DNA of 64,000 bases from Rhodospirillales bacterium 69-11 (GTDB lineage: Bacteria; Pseudomonadota; Alphaproteobacteria; Acetobacterales; Acetobacteraceae): the NCBI GenBank assembly GCA_001898425.1, contig MKTV01000117.1, forward strand, positions 42,173-106,172, in the 5' to 3' direction. Below, one piece after another: positions 35,211-44,063 of the stretch. Made by a program: the position numbers and the translations under genes. The notes below the pieces were generated by a model. The model was not told where the DNA came from and ran no database searches. It worked only from the letters and a program-made list of their open reading frames with translations. Position 1 is the first letter of the stretch, and each line of letters begins with the position of its first letter.

Positions 35211-35846
35211 CTAGACCCGCCGCAGCAGCCCCGGACCCGCCGAGGCAATCGCATGCACTCCGAAGCCCAGGAACAGCACGCCGGAGGCGCGCGTCACCCA
35301 CAGCGCATGCGCGCGGTAGAACCGCCGCACCGCGCCCGCGCCGACCAGGGCGATCAGCACCAGGTCCGCCAGCAGGAACCCGCCGAACGCGGCGGCGAGC
35401 AGGGGCGGGAACGCGGACCAGTCGAGCGTGTTGGCGGCGCCGGCCAGGAGCGCCGTGAACATCGCGACCGCCACTGGATAGGCCTTGGGGTTCGACAATC
35501 CGAACGCCAGCCCGCGCAGCAGCGGGCGTCGTGGGTCGGTCGACAGCCGCCCGCTCGCGTCCCGCGTCACCCGCATGGCGCGAATGCCGAGCCAGGCGAG
35601 GTAGAGGCCGCAGACGAGGCCCAGGAGGTCGAAGGGCAGCGTCCCGAAGGACCGCGCGCCGATGATCGCGGTCAGCGCGAGGGACGCCCAGACCACGTCG
35701 CCGACCAGGTGTCCCCCCAGGAACAACGCGCCGGCCCGCCGCCCCTGGTTGGCCCCGATCCCCAGCACGGCAAGAAAGCCGGGACCAGGGGTCAGCGTGT
35801 AGGCCGCGGCGGAGGCCGCCGAGGCCAGCAGCAGCGCCGGTGTCAC
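35211..35846 (-). CDS. LysE/RhtB-family amino-acid exporter
   Basis: This 211-aa inner-membrane protein has six hydrophobic segments. The N-terminal TPGPGFLAVLGIGANQGRRAG is the LysE signature, and FGLSNPKAYPVAVAMFTA is the second conserved block. Such proteins export amino acids or related small solutes by proton antiport. GTG 35,846 overlaps the stop of the upstream MBL gene (GTGA), so it is translationally coupled. The longer ATG reading from 35,867 is unnecessary. It is the third gene of the SDR-MBL-LysE operon. Confidence 0.85.
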   Translation of the reverse strand: MTPALLLASAASAAAYTLTPGPGFLAVLGIGANQGRRAGALFLGGHLVGDVVWASLALTAIIGARSFGTLPFDLLGLVCGLYLAWLGIRAMRVTRDASGRLSTDPRRPLLRGLAFGLSNPKAYPVAVAMFTALLAGAANTLDWSAFPPLLAAAFGGFLLADLVLIALVGAGAVRRFYRAHALWVTRASGVLFLGFGVHAIASAGPGLLRRV

Positions 35847-36730
35847 CCGCCGAAGGCCTGGTCCCACGGTTCGGGGACCATGACGTAGCCGTCGCCCGAC
35901 TTCGCCACGTGGATGAAGCCCGGGAAGTGGACGTGCATGCCGGCCACCAGCTGCCGGTCGGTCGCCACCTGGTCCAGGATGCGCCGCCGCGTCGCGATCG
36001 CCTGGTCCGGGTTGGTGTCGAACTCGATCGTCACTTCGGGACGCGGGATCTGGATGTCGGGCACGTGGGTGATGTCGCCCCAGATCAGCAGACTGTCCTT
36101 GCCGGAGCTGATCATGTAGCCGGAATGTCCCGGCGTGTGCCCGTGCAGCGGGACGGAGTGGACACCCGGGAAGACCTCCGTCTCGCCGTCGAAGGTGCGG
36201 GTCACGTTGTGATAGGGCGCGATCTGTTCCCGCGCGCAGGCGAAGTAGAGCTTCTTCTCCCGATCGGTCGCGCGGCTCATCGCGCCGTCGTCCTGCCAGT
36301 GCTTCGGCTCGTTCTGGTGCACCACCAGTTCGGCGTTGGGAAAGAATTTCTGGCCGGTCTTCGGGTCGGTCAGCCCGGCCGAGTGGTCGGGGTGCATGTG
36401 CGTCAGCAGCACGGTGTCGATGTCCGCCGGGTCGACTCCCGCGGCCATCAGGTTCTGCTGCAGCTTGCCGGCGGTCGGCAGCAGGTAGTCGCCGGACCCG
36501 GTCTCGATCAGGGCGAGGCGGCCGGCGGAATACACCAGATAGCAGTTCACCGAGGTCCGCCGTGCCGGCAGGAACCGGTCATGCAGCATGCGGGTCGAGT
36601 CCTCGACGTCGATGTTGCGCAGCACCGACATCGCGCCGTCGAGATAGCCGTCGGACAGCGCGGTCACGACGATGTCGCCGATGCGGCGGTGATAAACGCC
36701 AGGGAGCTGCTGCGTGGGCACCTTGATCAT
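35843..36730 (-). CDS. MBL-fold metallo-hydrolase
   Basis: This 295-aa hydrolase of the metallo-beta-lactamase fold has a complete binuclear metal site. THMHPDHSAGL (about 109-119) gives HxHxDH. HGHTPGHSGY supplies the next His. The Asp of LLIWGDITHVP bridges the metals, and GMHVHFPG gives the last His. It resembles the group that includes methyl parathion hydrolase-like enzymes and quorum-quenching lactonases, so a lactone or ester substrate is possible. It sits 30 bases after an SDR gene and overlaps a LysE exporter, suggesting a small detoxification or catabolic operon. Confidence 0.85.
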   Translation of the reverse strand: MIKVPTQQLPGVYHRRIGDIVVTALSDGYLDGAMSVLRNIDVEDSTRMLHDRFLPARRTSVNCYLVYSAGRLALIETGSGDYLLPTAGKLQQNLMAAGVDPADIDTVLLTHMHPDHSAGLTDPKTGQKFFPNAELVVHQNEPKHWQDDGAMSRATDREKKLYFACAREQIAPYHNVTRTFDGETEVFPGVHSVPLHGHTPGHSGYMISSGKDSLLIWGDITHVPDIQIPRPEVTIEFDTNPDQAIATRRRILDQVATDRQLVAGMHVHFPGFIHVAKSGDGYVMVPEPWDQAFGG

Positions 36731-36760
36731 GTCGTCTCGTTCCCTCGGATCGGTCGTTGT

Positions 36761-37504
36761 CTACTGTGCGATGTAGCCGCCGTCGATCACCAGCTCCGTG
36801 CCGGTGATGAAGGCCGCTTCGTCGGAGGCGAGGAACAGCACGCCATACGCGACGTCGATCGGCTCGCCGAGGCGGCGCAGCGGGGTTGCGGGGATCTTCG
36901 CCGCGCGGCCGCCCGCGTTGGTGCCGTGCAGCATCGCCGGCATGTAGCCGGGGTGGACGGAGTTCACCCGCACGCCTTGCGGCCCCCAGCGCACCGCGGC
37001 GCTCTTGGTCAGCAGCCGCACCGCGCCCTTCGACGCCGCGTAGCCGGGATGGCCCTCCGCGCTGCCGATGAAGCCCATGATGGACGAAATGTTGACGATG
37101 GCGCCGCCGCCGGTCTTCGCCATTTCCTGCGCGGCGAGCGTGGTGCCCAGGAACACGCCCGTGGCGTTGATCGCCATCAGCTTGTTCCAGCCTTCGAGCG
37201 AGAGATCGCTGCCGACGGCGCTGCCGCTGATGCCGGCGTTGTTCACCAGGATGTCGAGTTTGCCGTACGTCGCGATCGTCTCGGCGATCAGGCGCTGCCA
37301 GTCGGCCTCGGCGCTCACGTCGGTGCGGATGAAGCGGGCACGCCCCTGACCGGCGGCGATATCGGCGGCGACTGCCTCGCCCCGCTCCTCCAGCACGTCG
37401 GCGATGACGACGGCTGCTCCCTCCTGGGCGAACAGCCGCGCCTCCGCCTCGCCCATGCCGTGCGCGCCGCCGGTGACGATTGCCACCTTGTCCTTCAACC
37501 GCAT
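36761..37504 (-). CDS. SDR family oxidoreductase
   Basis: This 247-aa classical SDR has TGGAHGMG (about 11-18) for NAD(P), IADVLEE with Asp indicating NAD(H), NNAGISG, catalytic Ser in NISSIMG, YAASKGA (Tyr-x3-Lys) and VHPGYMPAML. It ends IDGGYIAQ. It is close to the 3-alpha/20-beta-hydroxysteroid or cyclohexanol dehydrogenase subgroup. It is the first gene of the minus-strand SDR-MBL-LysE operon. The substrate is not determined. Confidence 0.88.
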   Translation of the reverse strand: MRLKDKVAIVTGGAHGMGEAEARLFAQEGAAVVIADVLEERGEAVAADIAAGQGRARFIRTDVSAEADWQRLIAETIATYGKLDILVNNAGISGSAVGSDLSLEGWNKLMAINATGVFLGTTLAAQEMAKTGGGAIVNISSIMGFIGSAEGHPGYAASKGAVRLLTKSAAVRWGPQGVRVNSVHPGYMPAMLHGTNAGGRAAKIPATPLRRLGEPIDVAYGVLFLASDEAAFITGTELVIDGGYIAQ

Positions 37505-37592
37505 TGCGTTCCTCCCCGCGTTTCGCGCCGATGATCGGACGCGACGCGGGAAGGAGCAACCCGGTGGGCCGGCGCGCGCCGGCCGGTTCGGC

Positions 37593-38414
37593 TCAGCGCC
37601 CGGCGGGCGAGATGACCGTCGACGTCGTATCCGTCGGATTGACCAGATACGAGAACCCGAAGCTCGGGTTCGCGAACTGCTGGATGTACTGGTTATACCA
37701 CTTGTAGACCTCGGCGATGCCGGACTTCGGCACGTAGACCACGTCGTAGGGCGCGAGCCGCACGTCCGCGTTCGGATCGTTGCCGTGCATCACGTCGAGG
37801 TAGCGCGTGGACAGGAACTGCGGCCGGTCGCCGGCGCCGCGGCGGATGATGAAGATGCGCGAGTCGTCGCTGCTGAGCTTGGCGCCGCCGGCGCGTGCGA
37901 GCGCCTGGGACAGGGTCAGCGTCGGGCCCACCGTGATGAACTCGCCCGGCGTGTTCACCTCGCCGCCGACATAGACGCGGGTCGGCGCGAACGACTTCAC
38001 GACCACCGAGACACGCGGGTTCTGCAGGTCATGCGAGTAGTCGCGGCGGAGCGCCGTCGACAGCTCCTCGATCGTGCGGCCATAGGCGACCTGGTCGGGC
38101 ACCACGGTCGTGGAGATGTGACCGTCGGGGCGGACGGTGACTTCCTCGTTCAGTTCCGGGTTGAGCAGCAGCCGGACTTCCAGCACGTCGCCGACCTGGA
38201 TCCGATAGGGCGGCAGCGGCTCGACGGGGCCGGACGCCTGCGTCGGAACCAAAGGCGCCTCCGGAAGGTTACCGGGGACGGTGGAGCAGGCGGCCAGCGC
38301 CATGAGCGCACCCACGGCCGGTGCAAGGGTCGGCAACATGCGCCAGCTGGTGCTCGTCCGCAGCCTGTCGCGCAAGGCCGCCCGGCGGCCGTTCGAAAGC
38401 GTCATCGCAGCCAT
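37593..38414 (-). CDS. Polysaccharide export lipoprotein (Wza-like)
   Basis: This 273-aa outer-membrane-type lipoprotein has a signal ending at the lipobox LAAC (Cys43), preceded by a long basic n-region. The Poly_export domain follows (YRIQVGDVLEVRLLLNPELNEEVTVRPDG, about 67-145), then SLBB-type segments (RVYVGGEVNTPGEF and the C-terminal DVRLAPYDVVYVPKSG). Wza-type proteins form the outer-membrane channel for capsule or exopolysaccharide. The ATG at 38,414 has GGGAG about 10 bases upstream; the ATG at 38,423 is an alternative. No other exopolysaccharide genes are adjacent, so it acts alone or with a distant locus. A CGCGTG-AA-CACGCG dyad lies at 38,480-38,493 upstream. Confidence 0.83.
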   Translation of the reverse strand: MAAMTLSNGRRAALRDRLRTSTSWRMLPTLAPAVGALMALAACSTVPGNLPEAPLVPTQASGPVEPLPPYRIQVGDVLEVRLLLNPELNEEVTVRPDGHISTTVVPDQVAYGRTIEELSTALRRDYSHDLQNPRVSVVVKSFAPTRVYVGGEVNTPGEFITVGPTLTLSQALARAGGAKLSSDDSRIFIIRRGAGDRPQFLSTRYLDVMHGNDPNADVRLAPYDVVYVPKSGIAEVYKWYNQYIQQFANPSFGFSYLVNPTDTTSTVISPAGR

Positions 38415-38675
38415 TGTTCTCATTCTCCCGCTCGACCCGGGTGGGGGTAAAAAGTGGAACTGACGCGCAGGGTCCCGAACGCGTGAACACGCGATGGTAC
38501 TTGCGACTTGGAGCATCGGACTTCGTGCGAATAGCCGCAGGACCGCGGCAGAAACACCCTACAAAGGCGAGCCTCACGATTGGTTTATTGCGTGGTTGGG
38601 ATAGTTTAGCGCAGGACTCGACGGGCTAATACTGGAAAGGGCCGTTCAAACGATAAACTGAGAGTGACGCGGCGT

Positions 38676-39806
38676 TCACGGCCACGAGCGCGGGGTTGGC
38701 AAAGGCAGGGGCCCACGGCCCGCATCCGCCTGCTGGCCGGGGGCCGACCCGAGGCGGCCAAGGCCGTTCAGAACACCGATCGCCTGGTCGATCGCGACGA
38801 GCGCACGGCCACGATCGCCATAACCTAGGGCCACGAGGGCCTGCCCGACCGGCCCGGAGGCGAGACTCGCGGGGGGCGGCGAGTCATTCGGGTCGACCGG
38901 CTGGAAGACGAGCTGCACCTGGGCAGCCTGCAGGAAGCGGCGCGCGTCCTCGACCCGGCCCTCCAGGACAGCGAGCCGCGCATCGGCAAGCCGCTCCTCC
39001 GTCGGGATGCGATGGGGACCGGCGCGCGGCGCCGGCATCTGCGGGAGCGCCGTCGGCAACGGGGGGGTCACGCGCGGGGCGGGCGAGACGACGGCGTCCC
39101 GACGCAAGCGCTCGACGACGTCATCCGCGGCCGAAGGGGCGCTGGGGGATTGCGGTGGCACGTCGCGGGGCGCCGGCGCGGCGGCTTCCCGCGTCGGGCG
39201 CTGCGGGGGCGTCGCCGCACGGGCGTCCGAGCGGTTGCGCGGGAACCCGAAGGGCTGCGTCGGCTCGCTGCCACGCGCCTGCTGCGACGGCGACGGATCG
39301 TCGGAGGCAGTGGACGACGTTGCACGATCGGTGGATTTCGCCGCCTTCGCCACCGCGGGCGCGGCCTCCTCGGCGGGGGCGGCCGGTCGGTGACCTGCCG
39401 TGCCGTCGGCGGTAGCGGCGGGCGGTTGAGCCCCCGCGGCGTGGGGCGGCACGCGTCCGCCTGCCGCGGTCCCGGAAACCGCGGCGCCTTGCGTGCTTGG
39501 GGCCGGAGATTGCGACGAAGCGCCGGCCGCGGGCGCCGGGTTGCGCGCAGCCGCATCGTCCGGAGCGGGCGCGGAAGACCCATCCGCCTGCTTCTGCGCC
39601 TCGAGCGCAGCCAGGTCCTGACGCGCGCGTGCCAGTTGCTCGCGCAACGAATCGACCGTTTCGCCCGGCGTTCCGCCCTGAGCGACCGCAACTCTTCCGC
39701 CATTGTCCCGTGCGCCGACCGGCACGGGGGAACCGCCGAACGAGCCGAGGAACAGCAGCACAAAACCGGCCACCGTCACCATGCCCGCCAGCACATACCG
39801 AATCAT
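38676..39806 (-). CDS. Membrane-anchored Pro/Ala-rich protein, function unknown
   Basis: This 376-aa protein has one N-terminal membrane segment (about 4-24: YVLAGMVTVAGFVLLFLGS). A short predicted coiled coil follows (about 48-75, DSLREQLARARQDLAALEAQKQ), then a long disordered Pro/Ala/Ser-rich stretch (75-255). The C-terminal helical region (about 260-350) holds ERLADARLAVLEGRVEDARRFLQ and GYGDRGRALVAIDQAIGVL, which look like TPR-type helices. This is typical of periplasmic scaffold or envelope proteins. It is 262 bases upstream of the Wza-like gene on the same strand. No family was recognised. Confidence 0.65.
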   Translation of the reverse strand: MIRYVLAGMVTVAGFVLLFLGSFGGSPVPVGARDNGGRVAVAQGGTPGETVDSLREQLARARQDLAALEAQKQADGSSAPAPDDAAARNPAPAAGASSQSPAPSTQGAAVSGTAAGGRVPPHAAGAQPPAATADGTAGHRPAAPAEEAAPAVAKAAKSTDRATSSTASDDPSPSQQARGSEPTQPFGFPRNRSDARAATPPQRPTREAAAPAPRDVPPQSPSAPSAADDVVERLRRDAVVSPAPRVTPPLPTALPQMPAPRAGPHRIPTEERLADARLAVLEGRVEDARRFLQAAQVQLVFQPVDPNDSPPPASLASGPVGQALVALGYGDRGRALVAIDQAIGVLNGLGRLGSAPGQQADAGRGPLPLPTPRSWP

Positions 39807-40170
39807 GACAGTCTCGTCTCTTTGTCCTCGTCGCCTGGGCGTTGCACCGCGTCATGCGCCGCCCGTGTCCATCGTGCACGTGTGCCCATCGCCCGCGTGT
39901 ATCGGTCGTCCGCGTGGCGAAGGGATGGCGGGCCTGCCGCCGATCGGACGTACCATGTTCTCCGCCGCGGCGCAGCGGGATTCCGCAAGGAGGTGCTCCG
40001 CATTTCGTGAGCGGGCGCGTCGAAGGGCCAGGCGCGAAAAGGATCGCGATCACGGAACCGGAAGCGCGGGTCGAAACGCCATCACCGTCCCGTCAGTCGG
40101 GTTGCCGCTTTGAAATGCGCGCCACAAGTGTGGACGGAGGCAACGGGCTGACGATCAGGAGACATCACTG
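39807..40170. other. Divergent region between membrane protein and ECF sigma gene
   Basis: No gene is supported in these 364 bases. CAGGAGACATCACTG directly precedes the sigma factor ATG and is its ribosome binding site. GGAAC near 40,057, followed 18 bases later by CGCC, loosely resembles the GGAAC-N17/18-CGTT promoters read by alphaproteobacterial general-stress sigma factors, but the -10 is poor. Confidence 0.35.
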
Positions 40171-40659
40171 ATGTCGCAGGAATTTCAAGAGCAGTTGATC
40201 TCCTTTCTGCCGAAGATGCGAGTGTGGGCACTCGCGCTGACCCGGAATCGAGCTGCCGCGGAGGATCTGACCCAAGACGTTGCGACCAAGGCTCTGGTCG
40301 CGAGAGACTGCTTTGTGCCCGGAACGAACTTTTCCGCCTGGGTGCATCGCATCATGATCAACCACTTCATCAGCAGCGTGCGGAACCGGCGCGAGTTCAC
40401 CGACATGGACTCGATGCCCGACCTTCCGGTGCCCGCGGCGCACGAGGATCGCACGGCTTTGCGCGAACTCGGCTGGGCCCTGAATCGGCTACCCACCGAT
40501 CAGCGCGAGGCATTGTTCATGATCGTGCTGCAAGAAAAGTCGTACGAGGACGCGGCCGAAGCGACCGGTTGCGCGATCGGCACGTTGAAGAGCCGTGTTC
40601 ATCGCGCCCGCCTGCAACTGCGCACGTATCTCACGGGCGAGCAGAAGAAGGCGGCCTGA
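40171..40659 (+). CDS. ECF-type RNA polymerase sigma factor
   Basis: This 162-aa alternative sigma factor has region 2 (about 10-75: KMRVWALALTRNRAAAEDLTQDVATKAL, FSAWVHRIMINHFIS) for -10 recognition and region 4 (about 100-155: ALNRLPTDQREALFMIVLQEKSYEDAAEATGCAIGTLKSRVHRARLQL) for -35 recognition. The wording of region 4 is close to the EcfG general-stress sigma factors of alphaproteobacteria, but neither nepR nor phyR is adjacent. It is divergent from the Pro/Ala-rich membrane protein and is followed by a 17-bp hairpin. Stress genes at 43-45 kb and 58 kb would be natural targets, but I could not find matching promoters. Confidence 0.85.
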   Translation: MSQEFQEQLISFLPKMRVWALALTRNRAAAEDLTQDVATKALVARDCFVPGTNFSAWVHRIMINHFISSVRNRREFTDMDSMPDLPVPAAHEDRTALRELGWALNRLPTDQREALFMIVLQEKSYEDAAEATGCAIGTLKSRVHRARLQLRTYLTGEQKKAA

Positions 40660-40709
40660 ACACCGCCCTTCGACGACAGCGCGCTCAGGCTAGAACCCGA
40701 GTTCGATCA

Positions 40710-40748
40710 CGGCCCGTTACGGCAGGTAGTTCCTGCCGTAACGGGCCG
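40710..40748 (+). terminator. 17-bp hairpin after the sigma factor gene
   Basis: CGGCCCGTTACGGCAGG pairs perfectly with its reverse complement around TAGTT, 50 bases after the stop codon. It is among the strongest stems in the window. No clear T-run follows on either strand, so it may act as a bidirectional stop between the convergent sigma factor and egtD genes. Confidence 0.65.
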
Positions 40749-40945
40749 CATGTCGTTGAAGTGCCTCCCATGGGGAACATCATGCGGGGCCGGGGTGGAG
40801 CGGCCGGCGCGTTGTGCATCGGCCGAACGTCCGTTGCCGCGACCGGTTGCGCATCGCCGGATCGGCACGATGCGCGACCGGTCGCGGCATCACCCGCATC
40901 ACGTCGCGGCGGCGCAGGGCTGGTAAGGTCGCGTCAGCGCCTGCG

Positions 40946-41914
40946 TCAGATCGCCTTCAGCAGGAACAGGCCGAACCGCGCCTCCGCATCCGTCCAGCTG
41001 TCCTGCAATCGCCAGCCCGCATCGGCGGCGAGGCCGGCGATATCGTCCGGGGTGAATTTGTAGCTGTTCTCCGTGTGGATCGTCTCGCCCGCGGCGAAGC
41101 TGACGTGGGCCGAACCGACGCGCACCGTCTGCGCGTGGCGGCTCACGAGGTGCATCTCGATCCGCCCCTCCGCCGCATTCCAGATCGCACGATGATCGAA
41201 GCTGTCCGGATCGAACTCCGCGTTTGCCTCCCGGTTGAGGCGGACCAGCAGGTTGCGGTTGAACGCGGCGGTCACGCCCGCTGCGTCATCATAGGCCGGG
41301 ATCAGCACGGACTCCGGCTTGCGCAAATCGGCGCCCAGCAGAAAGGCCGCATCGTGGCCGAGTGTTTCGCGCGCCTGGGCCAGAAAACGACGTCGGCCCA
41401 CGGGATCGAGATTGCCGATCGTGGAGCCGGGGAAGAACCCCAGCTTCGCGGCGGCGGGAAGATCGGGCGGCAGGAGGAGCGGCTGCTCGAAATCCGCTTC
41501 GATCGGGATGAAGCGCAGCTGCGGGAACTCCTGGCGCAGCCGTGCGCCCATCTCGGACAGCGCCGCTCTCGCGACGTCGATCGCGACATAGGTCTCGAAC
41601 GTCGCGCGGCCAGCCGATCGGCCGGCGAGCAGCAGCTTGGCCTTCGCTTCGTGGCTCGCGCCGTATTCCACAAGTGTCGCGCCGGGCTGAAGCCAGTCCG
41701 CGGCCCGTGGCGCGATCTCCCGCAGCAGGGCGCCTTCCGTGCGCGTCAGGTAGTATTCCGGCAGGGCGGTGATGGCATAGAAGAGGCGGCAGCCTTCCTC
41801 GTCGTAGAATAGTTGCGGCGGCAACGTTTTCGGCGTGGCCCCGAGACCGTCGAGCGCGAGCCGCAGGACGGCCGGGTCGGGAACGCCGCGGACGGACCAG
41901 GCGTCGTCGGGCAT
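40946..41914 (-). CDS. egtD: L-histidine N(alpha)-methyltransferase
   Basis: This 322-aa SAM-dependent enzyme trimethylates histidine to hercynine, the first step of ergothioneine synthesis. The N-terminus has the EgtD-type PPQLFYDEEGCRLFYAITALPEYYLTRTE. The SAM site is LVEYGASHEAKAKLLL (about 81-96). LGFFPGSTIGNLDP and the C-terminal IHTENSYKF block, with its substrate Glu/Tyr, are diagnostic. The ATG at 41,914 follows AGGAGATCC, 14 bases after the egtB stop, so the two genes form an operon. The larger frame on this strand merges it with egtB in another register and is not real. Confidence 0.94.
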   Translation of the reverse strand: MPDDAWSVRGVPDPAVLRLALDGLGATPKTLPPQLFYDEEGCRLFYAITALPEYYLTRTEGALLREIAPRAADWLQPGATLVEYGASHEAKAKLLLAGRSAGRATFETYVAIDVARAALSEMGARLRQEFPQLRFIPIEADFEQPLLLPPDLPAAAKLGFFPGSTIGNLDPVGRRRFLAQARETLGHDAAFLLGADLRKPESVLIPAYDDAAGVTAAFNRNLLVRLNREANAEFDPDSFDHRAIWNAAEGRIEMHLVSRHAQTVRVGSAHVSFAAGETIHTENSYKFTPDDIAGLAADAGWRLQDSWTDAEARFGLFLLKAI

Positions 41915-41928
41915 GGCGGATCTCCTGC

Positions 41929-43131
41929 TCAGGACAGCCGCGCGAGGCGGAGCCCGGTGAATTGCCAGCGGCGATCGGGATGGAAGAAGTTGCGGTATGT
42001 CGGTCGCGTATGTCCGGCCGGCGTGGCGAAGGAGCTCCCCCGCAGCACGAACTGGTTGACCATGAACTTGCCGTTGTACTCGCCGACGGCCCCAGGGGCC
42101 GCGCGATAGCCGGGGTACGGCGCGTAGGCGCTGGCGGTCCATTGCCAGACATGGCCGGTCAGCTCCTCCATGTCGGGCAGGGCGCTCGCGGCTTCCCATT
42201 CCGCCTCCGTCGGCAGGCGGGCGCCGGACCAGCGGGCGAACGCGTCCGCCTCGTACCAGCTCACGTGGCGCACCGGCTGCTCCGGGTCGAGCGGATGGAG
42301 GCCCGACGGCCCGAACTGGTACCAGTGATCGTCCTCGCCCCGGTGCCAATGCAGCGGCGCCGTCCAGCCGGCGGCCTGCGCCGCCGCCCAGCCGTCGGAC
42401 ATCCACAATGTCGGCGTGCGGTACCCGCCGTCCTGCATGAAGGCCAGCCACTCGGCGTTGCGCACCAGCCGCGTCGCGATGCTGCCGCCATGCAGCAGCA
42501 CCGGGTGGCGCGGCTGCTCGTTGTCGAAGCAGAAGCCGGATCCCTGGTGGCCGATCGTCACCGCACCTTCCGGAAGGTCGACGAACCGGGTGGGCGGGGC
42601 GGCGGTCGGGGGCGGGCGCCAGTCGGGCAGCATCGCGGGGAGAAGGGGCGACTGCGCGAACAGGTGGAGCACGTCGGTGATCAGCAGCTCCTGGTGCTGC
42701 TGCTCGTGCTGCAGGCCGAGTTCCACCAGTCCCAGGGCTGCCTGCGGGAGATGCGGGAGCGCATCCTGCATCGCGGCGTCGACATGCGCGCGATATCGGC
42801 CGACCTCGGTCGCCGAGGGACGGGTCAGCATGCCGCGCATCGGCCTTGGATGCCGCGCCCCCACCGACTCGTAATAGGAGTTGAAGAGGAACCCGAAGGT
42901 CGGATCGTAGGGGCGGTAGCCGGGCACGTGCGGGGCCAGCACGAAGGTCTCGAAGAACCAAGTCGTGTGGGCCCGATGCCATTTCGCCGGGCTCGCATCG
43001 GGCATGGACTGGACGCACTGGTCCTCGTCGGACAGGGCGACCACCAGGGCCTCGGTCGCGGCCCGCACCTCCTGGAATCGTAAGTCGGCGGCGCGGAGGC
43101 CGGCCGTCCCATGCGGGTCTTCACGCAGCAT
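41929..43131 (-). CDS. egtB: Hercynine oxygenase (sulfoxide synthase)
   Basis: This 400-aa non-haem iron enzyme joins hercynine to cysteine or gamma-glutamylcysteine as a sulfoxide, the central ergothioneine step. The N-terminal DinB-like domain supplies the iron ligands: His55 in KWHRAHTTWFFE and His142/His146 in LQHEQQHQELL. The C-terminal FGE-sulfatase domain has VTIGHQGSGFCFDNEQPRHPV, ARLPTEAEWEAA and a C-terminal NFFHPDRRWQFTGLRLAR. The ATG at 43,131 follows AGGAGTCC. No egtC amidohydrolase or egtE lyase is adjacent, so the enzyme may use cysteine directly, as some alphaproteobacterial systems do, or the lyase lies elsewhere. Confidence 0.94.
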   Translation of the reverse strand: MLREDPHGTAGLRAADLRFQEVRAATEALVVALSDEDQCVQSMPDASPAKWHRAHTTWFFETFVLAPHVPGYRPYDPTFGFLFNSYYESVGARHPRPMRGMLTRPSATEVGRYRAHVDAAMQDALPHLPQAALGLVELGLQHEQQHQELLITDVLHLFAQSPLLPAMLPDWRPPPTAAPPTRFVDLPEGAVTIGHQGSGFCFDNEQPRHPVLLHGGSIATRLVRNAEWLAFMQDGGYRTPTLWMSDGWAAAQAAGWTAPLHWHRGEDDHWYQFGPSGLHPLDPEQPVRHVSWYEADAFARWSGARLPTEAEWEAASALPDMEELTGHVWQWTASAYAPYPGYRAAPGAVGEYNGKFMVNQFVLRGSSFATPAGHTRPTYRNFFHPDRRWQFTGLRLARLS

Positions 43132-43346
43132 CCTGGACTCCTGGTCTGTCGGATTGCCCAACCGCCATTTCGGACCATGAACGGGCAGATGGTCCCTGCC
43201 AATCCTCGCGCCGCCTTCGCGCGCGCAGGCGTGATGGCGAAGCGGCGCGATGGCGCAGGCCGAGGCGAAGCGGGGGCCTGAGACGGCGAGGACCGCGAAG
43301 CCTGCGCTCCGCGGTCCCCACTCCATTCACGTCAGGCAGGCTGGCG

Positions 43347-43850
43347 TCAGGCGGCCTGCTTCGCCGCGCTCTGGTTCAGCTCTTTGTTGGAGAGCTGGTT
43401 GAGCAGCTGGTCGGCCTTCTTCTCCTCAGCCAGCGTCTCCTCCATCAGCTTGACGATTTCCTGCTGGCCGGCGGCCTTGGCCCAGGCGACCACGGTGCCG
43501 TAGCGCGCCATCTCGTAGTGCTCCACGGCCTGTGCGCAGGCGGCGAGGCCGGCGTCACGCACGCTGCCCTCGGGGAACTCCTCGATGACTTCCTCGGTCT
43601 CCTCGATCAGGCCGTTGATCGCCTCGCAGGTCTGGCCCCGCGCGCGCTTGCCAAGCACCTCGAACGCCTTCTGCAGACGCTCGATCTGGCCCTGCGTCTC
43701 TTCGCGGTGATGCAGGAACGCCTGCTTGAGGTTCTCGCTCTGCGCGGCCTTGGCCATCTTCGGCAGCGCCTTGGTGATCTGTCGTTCGGCGTAATAGATA
43801 TCCTGCATGAACACCAGCAGGAGGTCGGTCAGATTCTTCGATGCGGCCAT
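43347..43850 (-). CDS. Ferritin-like DUF892 protein (YciE type)
   Basis: This 167-aa protein is predicted to form a four-helix bundle. It has the DUF892 pattern: MQDIYYAERQITKALPKMAKAA, FLHHREETQGQIERLQKAFE, AACAQAVEHYEMARYGTVVAWA and LMEETLAEEKKADQLLNQL. Acidic and His residues at the expected helix positions suggest a di-iron site as in YciE/YciF. Family members are induced by osmotic, oxidative or general stress. ATG 43,850 follows GAGGATATC. It starts a run of three stress-type genes on this strand. Confidence 0.88.
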   Translation of the reverse strand: MAASKNLTDLLLVFMQDIYYAERQITKALPKMAKAAQSENLKQAFLHHREETQGQIERLQKAFEVLGKRARGQTCEAINGLIEETEEVIEEFPEGSVRDAGLAACAQAVEHYEMARYGTVVAWAKAAGQQEIVKLMEETLAEEKKADQLLNQLSNKELNQSAAKQAA

Positions 43851-44063
43851 GATATCCTCGTCGTTTCGAAAGGCTCCTGCCGCGTGCCGCGCGGTTGAAC
43901 GGCGGCTGCGTCGCGGAGCGCAGGAAGTGGGTCGGTCGCCGCCGATGTGCTTCGCGGTCGGGGCTTGCGGTCGAACCGCACGCCGATGAAGCGCGGGACG
44001 AGGTCTTGCGTTCGATTGGCGGCTTCGCAAGACCTCGTGTTCTCTACAGCGAACTTCTGGACG

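Noticed and set aside
38676..39806. TonB-like energy transducer
   Set aside because: It has an N-terminal anchor and Pro-rich stretch, but the C-terminal region is helical and lacks the TonB C-terminal domain pattern.
40946..43018. Single 690-codon fusion of EgtB and EgtD
   Set aside because: The two enzymes lie in different frames with a stop and a ribosome binding site between them.
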